Origin: Bradyrhizobium sp. Rc3b
Lineage (GTDB): Bacteria > Pseudomonadota > Alphaproteobacteria > Rhizobiales > Xanthobacteraceae
Direction of reading: 5' to 3'
Assembly (NCBI RefSeq): GCF_900114915.1
Contig: NZ_FOUS01000006.1
Coordinates: 372,001-436,000 of the forward strand
DNA length: 64,000 nucleotides
Positions 8,352-16,641 of the stretch are shown one piece after another. The stretch's first letter is position 1. Each line of letters begins with the position of its first letter. Made by a program: the position numbers and the translations under genes. The notes beneath the pieces were generated by a model. The model saw nothing but the letters and a program-made list of their open reading frames with translations. It made no database searches and was not told where the DNA came from.

Positions 8352-9943
8352 GCGAAGAGACCGTGCACATACCAGCCGGGAGAAGCAGGCTCACCGTCGC
8401 CGTCGAACACCTCCCCCTCGTAAAGTCCGTCGCGAAAAATCCAGAAGCGCAGGCCCTCGGCGTCCTCGATGCGAAAGTAATCCCGCGTCAGCTGCTTGCC
8501 GTCCTGCCGCCACCATTCCATCGCGATACGCTCGGGTCCTTCCACCCTCACCACGGCATGCAGCGCGCGGCGCCAGGTGAACTGATGCGGCGGACCATCC
8601 GGCACGGCCGCGAACGGCACCTTGATCGGCTCCGGCTTGTCGAACAGCCTCAAGGGGCGCAGCGGCGGCTCGCTTTCGGTCCGTGCCGGCCATTCGGCCT
8701 GCATGGCGGCGGCGAGATGATGCTGCGCCGGCGCGGCCATCACCGCACATTCGGGGATATGGGTATCCTCAGGCAGTTGCACGACGACGCGCTTTCCGCC
8801 GATGCGCGCGGCGATGCGGTCGATCAGCGCGGCAAGCTCGTCATTGTCGTGGACATGGGCGTCGAGATCGCGCTGCTCCTGCACCACGATCTCGGTGCGG
8901 CTCGCCGACAGCCGAACCATGTCGAAGCCGAAACCGGGATCCAGCGGATCGGCGAGCGCGTCGAGGCGCTCGCGAAACAGCCGGTCGATCACCGCGCTTC
9001 GCGTCACCGGACGTCCGGTCTCGACCATGATCGCGCGCACCACGCCGTCGGTGCGGAAGAACGCGGCTTCCAGCCGGCGCGCGCCCTTGCCCTGCTTCTC
9101 CATGGAGGCAATCAGCGTGTCCGCCAGCCGCGACAGCGTCATTGCGATCATGGTGTCGGTCGCGATCGGCTCGGCGAAACGCTTCTCCACGATGTAATCA
9201 GGCAGCGGTTTGCGCGGGTTGATCGGCGCATCGCCCTGTCCTAGCGCATGCGCGAGCAGCGTGGAGAACCGCGCCCCGAACCGCGCCGTAATCTCGCTCG
9301 GCGAGCGCGCGGCGACGTCGCCGATGGTCTTGAGGCCGGCGCGACGCAGGCCGGTGGTGATGGCCTCGCCCGCACCGAGCGCGGACACCGGAAACCGGCT
9401 GATCGCCCTCGCCTCTTCGCCATCGGCAACGATGGTGCCCGTGGCCTGCCGCGTCAGCGTGCGCGCGCAGACCGAGGTGCCGGCGATGGCCGCGCTGACG
9501 GCAAAGCCTTGTCGGCCGAGCGCACGAACCAGCGCTTGCAGCAACGCAGCCTCGCCGCCGAACAGATGCGCACAGCCGGTGATGTCGAGGAACAGCCCAT
9601 GCGGCGGGTCGAGCGCGACCAGCGGCGTGAAGCGGTCGCACCAGTCGGCGATGTCGCTAAGCGTCTTCGCATCGGCCGCGACATCGGCATCGAACACTTT
9701 CAGGTCCGGGCACATCGCCCGCGCATTGGCCAGCGGCTGACCGATGTACAGGCCGAGGCGCTCGGCAGCCTCGTCCAGCGCATGGATCACCAGCGCATTG
9801 TTGTCCTTGATGACGACGATGCTCGGCTCATGATTGGTTTTACCCAGCCCGGCGCTGTTGAAGAAACGCTGGATCCGGTCGATGGGCAGGCGCGGCAGCC
9901 ACAGGCTGAGAATACGTCGACGGTTCACTGAACTGGCACTCAT
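8348..9943 (-). CDS. imuB: ImuB, inactive Y-family polymerase-like mutagenesis protein
   Basis: The protein has 531 residues from the ATG at 9943 (MSASSVNRRR). The Y-family palm, finger and helix-hairpin-helix regions are present. The N-terminal acidic DxDxF of active Y polymerases is replaced by ILSLWLPRLPID, as in all ImuB proteins, so it is a scaffold and not a polymerase. LRLFDKPEPI near residue 410 is in the region expected to contact the beta clamp (inference). ImuB links DnaE2 to the clamp and to ImuA. The frame stays open to 10006, but the upstream part lies inside imuA; imuA and imuB overlap by 104 bases in different frames. Confidence 0.93.
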   Translation of the reverse strand: MSASSVNRRRILSLWLPRLPIDRIQRFFNSAGLGKTNHEPSIVVIKDNNALVIHALDEAAERLGLYIGQPLANARAMCPDLKVFDADVAADAKTLSDIADWCDRFTPLVALDPPHGLFLDITGCAHLFGGEAALLQALVRALGRQGFAVSAAIAGTSVCARTLTRQATGTIVADGEEARAISRFPVSALGAGEAITTGLRRAGLKTIGDVAARSPSEITARFGARFSTLLAHALGQGDAPINPRKPLPDYIVEKRFAEPIATDTMIAMTLSRLADTLIASMEKQGKGARRLEAAFFRTDGVVRAIMVETGRPVTRSAVIDRLFRERLDALADPLDPGFGFDMVRLSASRTEIVVQEQRDLDAHVHDNDELAALIDRIAARIGGKRVVVQLPEDTHIPECAVMAAPAQHHLAAAMQAEWPARTESEPPLRPLRLFDKPEPIKVPFAAVPDGPPHQFTWRRALHAVVRVEGPERIAMEWWRQDGKQLTRDYFRIEDAEGLRFWIFRDGLYEGEVFDGDGEPASPGWYVHGLFA

Positions 9944-10628
9944 CACAATTCCATTCCATGATCCACCGGCCGCAGGGGCCATGACGATTACGCAAGAGTT
10001 CGGCATCGAAGCGCGGCGCGCCCCATGCGTCCCACACCGATCCCGGCGGCGAATGCGCCGCGCGCAGCATCCACCGTGTCTCCGCGGTCGAAGGCAGCGG
10101 CTGCGCCGCCATCCGCAGCATCAGGCCGGTGACGCCGGAGCCTTGCGCGGCCAGCGTCAGCTTGCGGCTCGCCACGAGATCGAACTGCTTGGTCTCGCCC
10201 CAGAGCTCGAGCACGACGGCGCCGAGCGCATCGCAAGCGAGCGCATCGGCCGAGGTACGCAGCGCGCTCTCGACATCGGCGGCGCGCACCATCACCACGC
10301 GGCGCGGATCGAGGCCGAGCTCGGCGAGCCCGCTCATCGACAGCGCGCCTGCCTCTATCTCCAAGAAATCCTGCCGTACCCACAGCAACGGCCGCTGCGC
10401 CGAGACGCGCCCGGCAAGCCCCATGACGAAGCCGGTCGCGGCCGTCCCCTGCCGTCCCTCACAAAACACCTCGTGAATCGCCGCGCGCGCGAGCCCGCCC
10501 TTCAGCGCGTTGTCGGCTTCGCTATGACCGAGTGCGACGCGATCGTGCGGATGCACGACCGTCGCCGTCTCGATACGCTCGATCTGGCCGCGCAAGGTCG
10601 CAAGCGCGCTTTGACGTGCGCCGCTCAT
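9840..10628 (-). CDS. imuA: ImuA, RecA-like mutagenesis accessory protein
   Basis: This 262-residue protein is the first gene of the imuA-imuB-dnaE2 cassette. It carries the ImuA signatures: ALKGGLARAAIHEVFCEG near residue 42, then TAATGFVMGLAGRVS and PLLWVRQDF. It resembles a RecA core without a full Walker A motif. The C-terminus ends in CGRWIMEWNCDECQF, read in a different frame from the imuB start it overlaps. ImuA is needed for damage-induced mutagenesis by DnaE2. Expression is probably driven from the divergent region holding the LexA box 67 bases upstream of its start. Confidence 0.92.
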   Translation of the reverse strand: MSGARQSALATLRGQIERIETATVVHPHDRVALGHSEADNALKGGLARAAIHEVFCEGRQGTAATGFVMGLAGRVSAQRPLLWVRQDFLEIEAGALSMSGLAELGLDPRRVVMVRAADVESALRTSADALACDALGAVVLELWGETKQFDLVASRKLTLAAQGSGVTGLMLRMAAQPLPSTAETRWMLRAAHSPPGSVWDAWGAPRFDAELLRNRHGPCGRWIMEWNCDECQFSEPSTYSQPVAAAPAHRPDPAFLQQRRAG

Positions 10629-10694
10629 GCTCGCCGCTCCTTCAGAGGTGATTGCCGATGGCTCTCAAAAAGAGAACCAGCGGCTGGCTCATTT

Positions 10695-10709
10695 GTTCAT
10701 GATATGTTC
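10695..10709. promoter_or_regulatory. LexA (SOS) box, GTTC-N7-GTTC
   Basis: The bases GTTCATGATATGTTC match the alphaproteobacterial LexA direct repeat exactly, with a spacer of seven. It is the only such site I found near a promoter. It lies between imuA (start 10628, leftward) and the radical-SAM gene (start 10792, rightward), 66 and 82 bases from the two starts. Both transcription units could therefore be derepressed by DNA damage. Confidence 0.85.
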
Positions 10710-10791
10710 TAATATAAAGCTAACGGCGCATAGAGAGTCAATCGAATTGGCGCGCAAGCGGATTCATGAGCTGAATCAAAGGGATTCCAAG

Positions 10792-12027
10792 ATGGACGTA
10801 CAACGCAAGCTGGAAATCCTGGCGGACGCCGCCAAATACGACGCGTCCTGCGCCTCCAGCGGCACCGAGAAGCGGGATTCCAGCGACGGCAAGGGCATGG
10901 GTTCGACCGCGCCCGGCATGGGCATCTGCCATTCCTACGCGCCGGATGGACGCTGCATCTCGCTGCTCAAGGTGCTGCTGACCAACGCCTGCAATTACGA
11001 TTGCCTCTATTGCGTCAACCGCGCCTCCTCGAACGTGCCGCGCGCCCGCTTCACCGTCGACGAATTGGTCAAGCTCACGCTCGACTTCTACCGTCGCAAC
11101 TACATCGAGGGCCTGTTTCTCTCCTCCGGCATCATCCGCAGCCCCGACTACACTATGGAGCAGGTGGTGAGCGTCGCGCGAAAGCTGCGCGAGGAGCATC
11201 ACTTCCGCGGCTATATCCATCTCAAGACCATTCCCGAGGCCGACGATGCGCTGATCGCGGAAGCCGGCAAATATGCCGATCGTCTCTCCATCAACATCGA
11301 GATGCCCGAGGAGACGAGCCTGCAGCAATTCGCGCCGGAGAAGGACGTGCGCGCGATCCGCCGCACCATGGGCCGGCTGCGGCTGAAGCTCGACGAGGCC
11401 GAGGAAGGCCGCAGTGCGAAGACCAGGGCCAAGCCGCAGCGCTTCGCGCCGGCGGGCCAAAGCACGCAGATGATCGTCGGCGCTGATGCTGCCTCCGACC
11501 ACACCATTCTCCACACCAGCGCCAATCTCTACGGCGCCTACCGCCTGCGGCGCGTCTACTACTCCGCCTTCAGCCCGATCCCCGACGCCAGCCGCGCCTT
11601 GCCTCTGGTGCAGCCGCCGCTGCTGCGCGAGCACCGGCTCTACCAGGCCGACTGGCTGATGCGGTTCTACGGTTTCGATGTCGGCGAGATCGTCGACGAC
11701 AGCGCGATGCTGCCGCTCGACATCGATCCAAAACTCGCCTGGGCGCTGCGCCATCGCGACCGCTTCCCGCTCGACGTCAACCGCGCCAGCCGCGAGGAGC
11801 TGCTGCGCGTGCCGGGCTTCGGCACCAAAACGGTCGAGCGCATCATTACGACGCGGCGCACCACCACGATCCGTCTCTCCGATCTCGCGCGGCTGCACGT
11901 GCCCAAGCACAAGGCCCTGCCATTCATCGTCCTCAGCGATCACCGCCCCTCGCCGCATCGTCTCGATGCCGCCGGGCTGATCGAGCGCTTCAAGCCGAAA
12001 GCAACACAATTGGGATTTGGCTTCTGA
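10792..12027 (+). CDS. Putative DNA modification/repair radical SAM protein (UDG-linked, SPL-like)
   Basis: The protein has 411 residues from ATG 10792. The radical SAM cluster motif is CNYDCLYC (C67, C71, C74). Extra cysteines lie upstream (C20, C46, C55). The C-terminus has a helix-hairpin-helix stretch, VNRASREELLRVPGFGTKT, as in non-specific DNA-binding proteins. This matches the family described as radical SAM proteins linked to a uracil-DNA glycosylase domain; the chemistry is not established. The stop overlaps the next start by one base (TGATG), so the two products are probably made together. The divergent LexA box suggests damage induction. The frame is open to 10627, but that part crosses the promoter. 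Confidence 0.88.
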   Translation: MDVQRKLEILADAAKYDASCASSGTEKRDSSDGKGMGSTAPGMGICHSYAPDGRCISLLKVLLTNACNYDCLYCVNRASSNVPRARFTVDELVKLTLDFYRRNYIEGLFLSSGIIRSPDYTMEQVVSVARKLREEHHFRGYIHLKTIPEADDALIAEAGKYADRLSINIEMPEETSLQQFAPEKDVRAIRRTMGRLRLKLDEAEEGRSAKTRAKPQRFAPAGQSTQMIVGADAASDHTILHTSANLYGAYRLRRVYYSAFSPIPDASRALPLVQPPLLREHRLYQADWLMRFYGFDVGEIVDDSAMLPLDIDPKLAWALRHRDRFPLDVNRASREELLRVPGFGTKTVERIITTRRTTTIRLSDLARLHVPKHKALPFIVLSDHRPSPHRLDAAGLIERFKPKATQLGFGF

Positions 12028-13469
12028 TGCAGTACATCACCCTCGACAACGAAACCGATTTCGACGGCTGGCGCAAAGCCGCGCGCAGCCTCGTGCTTCA
12101 TCATGTGCAGCCGACCGATGTCAGCTGGACCGTGCGGGGCGGCGAAGCCGAGCTGTTCGCGCCGCAAGCGCCGTCTCCGATCCTCGAGGTGAACGACGGC
12201 ACCTTCAATGTCTCCGCAAAATTTGTCGAACTCGCCCAGGCTGCAATCCTGCACCGCGATATCAAGCGCTTTGCGATCCTCTATCGCCTGCTGTTTCGGC
12301 TGAAGGACAACCACGACCTCATCGAGGTCGCGACCGACCCTGACGTCGCGCAAGTCACGGCGATGGCGCGAGCGGTCCATCGCGACGAGCACAAGATGCA
12401 CGCCTTCGTCCGCTTCCGCGAGGTCGGACGCGAGCGCGCAGCGCATTACGTTGCCTGGTTCGAGCCGGAGCATCACATCGTCGAGCTTGCAGCCCCATTC
12501 TTCGCAAAACGCTTTGCCGACATGCCCTGGTCGATCCTGACGCCGGGCCTCTGCGCGCATTGGGACGGCCACGCGCTCGCGTTCACGCCGGGCGTCAGCA
12601 AGAGCGAAGCGCCGGGCGAAGACCGGCTGGAGGAAACCTGGCGGCGCTATTACGCCAGCATCTTCAATCCAGCCCGGCTCAAGGTGAAGGCGATGCAGGC
12701 CGAGATGCCGAAGAAATATTGGAGGAACCTGCCCGAGGCTTCGATCATTAAGCCCTTGATCGAGGACGCCGAACGCATGACCGGCGCCATGATCGCCAAT
12801 GCCGCAACCGAGCCGCACAAGCCTCAGAAGCGGCCGGAGGCTCCGATGAAACGCAAGCGAGCTGCCGACGATCTCGAAGCGCTCCGCGAGGAGGCCGCGC
12901 ATTGCCGCGCCTGCCATCTCTACAAGGACGCGACCCAGACCGTGTTCGGCGAGGGCCCGAGATCCGCCAATATCATGCTGGTCGGCGAGCAGCCCGGCGA
13001 CAAGGAAGATCTCGCCGGCCATCCGTTCGTCGGTCCGGCCGGCCAGATGCTCGACCGTGCGCTGGAGGAGGCCGGTGTCGATCGCAAGAAGGTCTATGTC
13101 ACCAATGCGGTGAAGCACTTCAAATTCGTGCCGCGCGGAAAGATCCGCCTGCACCAGAAGCCGAATACGCCGGAGATCCGGGCCTGCCGGCAATGGTATG
13201 AGCGGGAAGTCTTGGCAATTCAGCCTGATCTGATCGTGGCGATGGGTGCCACCGCCGCGCAAAGCGTGTTCGGCAAGATCACCCCCATCGGCAAGACCCG
13301 CGGCCGGCTCATCGACCTTCCCGACGGACGCAAAGCGCTGGTGACGGTGCACCCGTCCTATCTGCTGCGGCTGCCCGATCCGGAAGCCAAGGTGCAGGAA
13401 TATCAGCGTTTTGTCGACGATTTGAAGATCGCTGCCGGCTTGCAGAAGAGAGCCGCGCGGGCCGCCTAA
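12027..13469 (+). CDS. DUF4130-UdgX fusion, uracil-DNA-binding protein
   Basis: The protein has 480 residues and two domains. Residues 1 to about 255 are the DUF4130/TIGR03915-type domain, with WFEPEHHIVELAAPFFAKRF and YYASIFNPARLKVKAMQAEM. Residues about 275-475 are a family-4-like uracil-DNA glycosylase domain with Fe-S cysteines starting at C293 and C296, the motif GEQPGDKEDLAGHPFVGPAG, and the UdgX-type loop KIRLH. In characterised UdgX the loop is KRRIH and its histidine bonds covalently to the abasic sugar; here that is His376. The protein should therefore bind uracil-containing DNA tightly or covalently (inference). It is coupled to the radical-SAM gene upstream. Confidence 0.9.
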   Translation: MQYITLDNETDFDGWRKAARSLVLHHVQPTDVSWTVRGGEAELFAPQAPSPILEVNDGTFNVSAKFVELAQAAILHRDIKRFAILYRLLFRLKDNHDLIEVATDPDVAQVTAMARAVHRDEHKMHAFVRFREVGRERAAHYVAWFEPEHHIVELAAPFFAKRFADMPWSILTPGLCAHWDGHALAFTPGVSKSEAPGEDRLEETWRRYYASIFNPARLKVKAMQAEMPKKYWRNLPEASIIKPLIEDAERMTGAMIANAATEPHKPQKRPEAPMKRKRAADDLEALREEAAHCRACHLYKDATQTVFGEGPRSANIMLVGEQPGDKEDLAGHPFVGPAGQMLDRALEEAGVDRKKVYVTNAVKHFKFVPRGKIRLHQKPNTPEIRACRQWYEREVLAIQPDLIVAMGATAAQSVFGKITPIGKTRGRLIDLPDGRKALVTVHPSYLLRLPDPEAKVQEYQRFVDDLKIAAGLQKRAARAA

Positions 13470-13567
13470 ATACTGGCAGGAAAACGGTTTTCAACCGCCG
13501 CTTGTCATCCAGCCTTCAAATCCATCGCGGACAATACCCTTACTTCAAAGTTAAGGGGCGTCCAGAC

Positions 13568-15196
13568 ATGACCGATGTAGCATTCGACCGCGCGGTAGCC
13601 GATCCCGCGCCGATCCAGCCGGCCTCGCGGCCAAATCTCGACAAGGGCTTCAATCCGCTGACGATGATCCTGTTCTTCGGTATCCTCGCCGCGGGCCTGC
13701 TGTTCGTCGCCTACAGCATCTATGTCGACGTCAACGCAACCGGCGCACGCGTGACGAGCTACCTGCCCTACATCCTGTTGTTCGTCGCGCTCCTGATCGC
13801 GCTCGGCTTCGAATTCGTCAACGGCTTCCACGACACCGCCAATGCGGTGGCGACCGTGATCTACACCCATTCGCTGCCGGCCGAAGTCGCGGTGATGTGG
13901 TCGGGCTTCTTCAACTTCCTCGGCGTGCTCATGTCCTCCGGCGCGGTCGCCTTCGGCATCGTCTCGCTGCTGCCGGTCGAGCTGATCCTGCAGGTCGGCT
14001 CCAGCGCCGGCTTCGCGATGGTGTTCGCGTTGCTGATCGCCGCGATCCTGTGGAATCTCGGCACCTGGTTCTTCGGCCTGCCCGCCTCCTCGTCGCACAC
14101 GCTGATCGGCTCGATCATCGGCGTCGGCGTCGCCAACGCCGTCATGCGCGGTCGCGACGGCACCTCGGGCGTGGACTGGACCAAGGCGACCGAGATCGGC
14201 TACGCGCTGCTGCTGTCGCCGCTGTTCGGCTTCATCTGCGCTGCGACGCTGCTGCTGCTGCTCAAGTTCATCGTGCGCAACCCGGCCCTGTATGCCGCGC
14301 CCGAGGGCAACAAGGCGCCGCCGCTCTGGATCCGCGGCCTCTTGATCGCGACCTGCACCGGCGTCAGTTTCGCGCACGGCTCGAACGACGGCCAGAAGGG
14401 CATGGGCCTGATCATGCTGATCCTGATTGGCACCGTGCCGACCGCCTATGCGCTCAACCGCGCACTGCCGGAATCCCAGGTCGCCCAGTTCCAGAAGGTC
14501 TCGGATGCTGCTTCCAAGGTGATCGCGGCCAAGGGTGCCGGTCACTCGATCATCGGCGATCCCCGTCCTGCGGTGACGCAGTACATCACCTCGCACCACA
14601 TCAGCGAAGGCACCTACCCCTCGCTGTCGGTGCTGGTGAAGGATGTCGGCGACCAGGTCGCGAAATACGGCTCGCTCAACAAGGTGCCGGCGGAAGTCGT
14701 CGGCAACACCCGTAACGACATGTACCTGACCTCGGAAGCGATCCGCTTCCTGATGAAGGACAAGGAAAACGACCTCAACAAGGAAGAGGTCGCGACCTTG
14801 AACGCCTACAAGGGCGGGCTCGACAGCGCCACGAAGTTCATCCCGACCTGGGTGAAGGTCGCCGTCGCCATCGCTCTCGGCCTCGGCACCATGATCGGCT
14901 GGAAGCGCATCGTCATCACGGTCGGCGAGAAGATCGGCAAGAGCCATCTGACCTACGCGCAAGGCGCCTCGGCCGAGCTGGTGGCCGCCGCTACGATCGG
15001 CGCCGCCGACGTGTTCGGCCTGCCGGTCTCCACCACCCATGTGCTGTCATCCGGCGTCGCCGGCACCATGGCCGCGAACGGTTCGGGCCTGCAAATGGCG
15101 ACCATCCGCAATCTGTTGATGGCCTGGGTCCTGACGCTGCCCTGCGCGATCATGCTGTCGGCCACGCTCTACGTGATCTTCTCGCGGATCTTCTGA
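13568..15196 (+). CDS. Inorganic phosphate transporter, Pit family
   Basis: This 542-residue membrane protein carries both Pit signatures: GFEFVNGFHDTANAV at residues 80-94, and GVSFAHGSNDGQKG near residue 265 with GLPVSTTHVLSS near residue 480. It takes up phosphate, usually as a metal-phosphate complex, driven by protons. A hydrophilic segment of about 120 residues (roughly 300-420) separates the two halves, as in longer Pit proteins. ATG 13568 follows AAGGGG; the frame is open to 13502 without a better start. It is followed by a strong terminator at 15221 and has no PhoU-like partner gene here. Confidence 0.92.
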   Translation: MTDVAFDRAVADPAPIQPASRPNLDKGFNPLTMILFFGILAAGLLFVAYSIYVDVNATGARVTSYLPYILLFVALLIALGFEFVNGFHDTANAVATVIYTHSLPAEVAVMWSGFFNFLGVLMSSGAVAFGIVSLLPVELILQVGSSAGFAMVFALLIAAILWNLGTWFFGLPASSSHTLIGSIIGVGVANAVMRGRDGTSGVDWTKATEIGYALLLSPLFGFICAATLLLLLKFIVRNPALYAAPEGNKAPPLWIRGLLIATCTGVSFAHGSNDGQKGMGLIMLILIGTVPTAYALNRALPESQVAQFQKVSDAASKVIAAKGAGHSIIGDPRPAVTQYITSHHISEGTYPSLSVLVKDVGDQVAKYGSLNKVPAEVVGNTRNDMYLTSEAIRFLMKDKENDLNKEEVATLNAYKGGLDSATKFIPTWVKVAVAIALGLGTMIGWKRIVITVGEKIGKSHLTYAQGASAELVAAATIGAADVFGLPVSTTHVLSSGVAGTMAANGSGLQMATIRNLLMAWVLTLPCAIMLSATLYVIFSRIF

Positions 15197-15220
15197 GCAA
15201 TCACGCTCCTCAAAGACAAA

Positions 15221-15247
15221 GGGCCCGTGCGATGCACGGGCCCTTTT
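15221..15247. terminator. Bidirectional rho-independent terminator
   Basis: A perfect 10-base-pair stem (GGGCCCGTGC / GCACGGGCCC) with a GAT loop is followed by TTTT on the plus strand and preceded by AAA, giving TTT on the minus strand. It separates the convergent pit and M20 amidohydrolase genes and can serve both. Confidence 0.9.
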
Positions 15248-15269
15248 CATTTGCGCTTGAAGCTCGGCG

Positions 15270-16442
15270 TTACGACGCCGCCAGCGATTCCTCGACCAGC
15301 TTGACCCAGTAGGACGTGCCGAACACGATCGCCTCGTCGTTGAAATTGTAGGCGGGGTGATGCAGGCCGGCGCTGTCGCCGTTGCCGCAGAAGATGAAGG
15401 CCCCGGGGCGCGCTTCCAGCATGTAGGCGAAATCCTCGCCGCCCATCAGCGGCGGCATCTCGTGCACGTTGGCATCGCCGGCAACCTGCTTTGCAATGCG
15501 CCGCGCCACCTCGGTCTCCGCGGCGTGGTTGTTCACGACGGGATAGTTGCGCTGGTAGCGCAAGTCGATCTTCGCGCCGGTGATCTGTGCGACGCCCGCC
15601 ACCACCTCATGCACGCGCTTCTCGACCAGCTTGCGCACCTCGGGCGAGAGCGTGCGGATGGTGCCCTTCAGCGTCGCGGTCTGCGGAATGACGTTGCGGG
15701 CGTTGCCGGCGTGGAATTCGCAGATCGAGATCACGGCCGATTCCAGCGGATCGACGCTGCGCGCGACGATCGACTGCAGCGCGGTGATCACCTGCGCGCC
15801 GACCAGCACGGAATCGACGCATTTGTGCGGACGCGCGGCATGACCGCCGAGGCCCTCGATCATGATATCGACCTCGTCGGTCGCCGCCATGATCGGGCCC
15901 GGCCGGATCGCGAACGAGCCGATCGGAATACCGGGGCCGTTGTGCATACCGTAGACCTGCTCGATGCCGAAGCGCTCCATCAGGCCGTCCTTGACCATGG
16001 CCGCGCCGCCGGCGCCGCCCTCCTCTGCGGGCTGGAAGATCACGACCGCATCGCCGGCGAAATTGCGGGTTTCGGCGAGGTAGCGGGCGGCCCCGAGCAG
16101 CATCGCGGTGTGGCCGTCATGGCCGCAGGCGTGCATCTTGCCGGGGGTCTTGGAGGCGTAAGGCAGGTTGGTCTGCTCCTCGACCGGCAGCGCATCCATG
16201 TCGGCGCGCAGGCCGATCGTCTTGAGCCCCTCGCCAGCCGGCTTGTTGCCCTTGATCACACCGACCACGCCGGTCTGGCCGAGCCCGGTGACGACCTCGT
16301 CGCAACCGAACTCGCGCAACCGGTCCGCGACGAATGCTGCAGTGCGATGAACATCGTACAGCAGCTCGGGATGCTCGTGGATGTCCCGGCGCCAGGCCTG
16401 AATATCGGGTTGAAGGTCGGCGACGCGGTTCACGATGGGCAT
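15270..16442 (-). CDS. M20 family amidohydrolase (hippurate/N-acyl amino acid hydrolase type)
   Basis: The protein has 390 residues from ATG 16442 (MPIVNRVADL); an ATG four codons upstream is also possible. It shows the M20D layout: WRRDIHEHPELLYDVHRT, the metal motif ACGHDGHTAML, the acidic PAEEGGAGG, and a dimerisation domain with GLGGHAARPH. The C-terminal GGEDFAYMLEARPGAF is the last metal/active-site segment. Such enzymes cleave N-acyl or amide bonds of amino acid conjugates in the cytoplasm; the exact substrate is unknown. It stands alone, ending at the shared terminator. Confidence 0.9.
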   Translation of the reverse strand: MPIVNRVADLQPDIQAWRRDIHEHPELLYDVHRTAAFVADRLREFGCDEVVTGLGQTGVVGVIKGNKPAGEGLKTIGLRADMDALPVEEQTNLPYASKTPGKMHACGHDGHTAMLLGAARYLAETRNFAGDAVVIFQPAEEGGAGGAAMVKDGLMERFGIEQVYGMHNGPGIPIGSFAIRPGPIMAATDEVDIMIEGLGGHAARPHKCVDSVLVGAQVITALQSIVARSVDPLESAVISICEFHAGNARNVIPQTATLKGTIRTLSPEVRKLVEKRVHEVVAGVAQITGAKIDLRYQRNYPVVNNHAAETEVARRIAKQVAGDANVHEMPPLMGGEDFAYMLEARPGAFIFCGNGDSAGLHHPAYNFNDEAIVFGTSYWVKLVEESLAAS

Positions 16443-16536
16443 GGAAGGTCTCAAGCTTTGTTGAAAATGCAGGAATGTCTACCATGCAAGCGCCAGTCCA
16501 CCCAACTGCCGCGCGCCGAGGGTAACCCTGTCCTCT

Positions 16537-16622
16537 CGTCATGGCCGGGCTTGTCCCGGCCATCCACGTCTGACTATTAGAACAGAAAGTGCGTGGATGC
16601 CGGGACAAGCCCGGGCATGACG
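16537..16622. repeat. Palindromic intergenic repeat (GTCATGGCCGGGCTTG type)
   Basis: The left arm GTCATGGCCGGGCTTGTCCC, continuing into GGCCATCCACG, is the near-perfect inverse of the right arm CGTGGATGCCGGGACAAGCC, which ends in CGGGCATGAC. The central spacer is about 25 bases. It lies between the divergent M20 and GMC genes. Confidence 0.8.
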
Positions 16623-16641
16623 CCGGTTGGGTGGAAGCAGA

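Noticed and set aside
13505..15040. 511-codon minus-strand frame opposite the Pit transporter
   Set aside because: No hydrophobic or domain structure. The plus strand encodes an obvious phosphate transporter.
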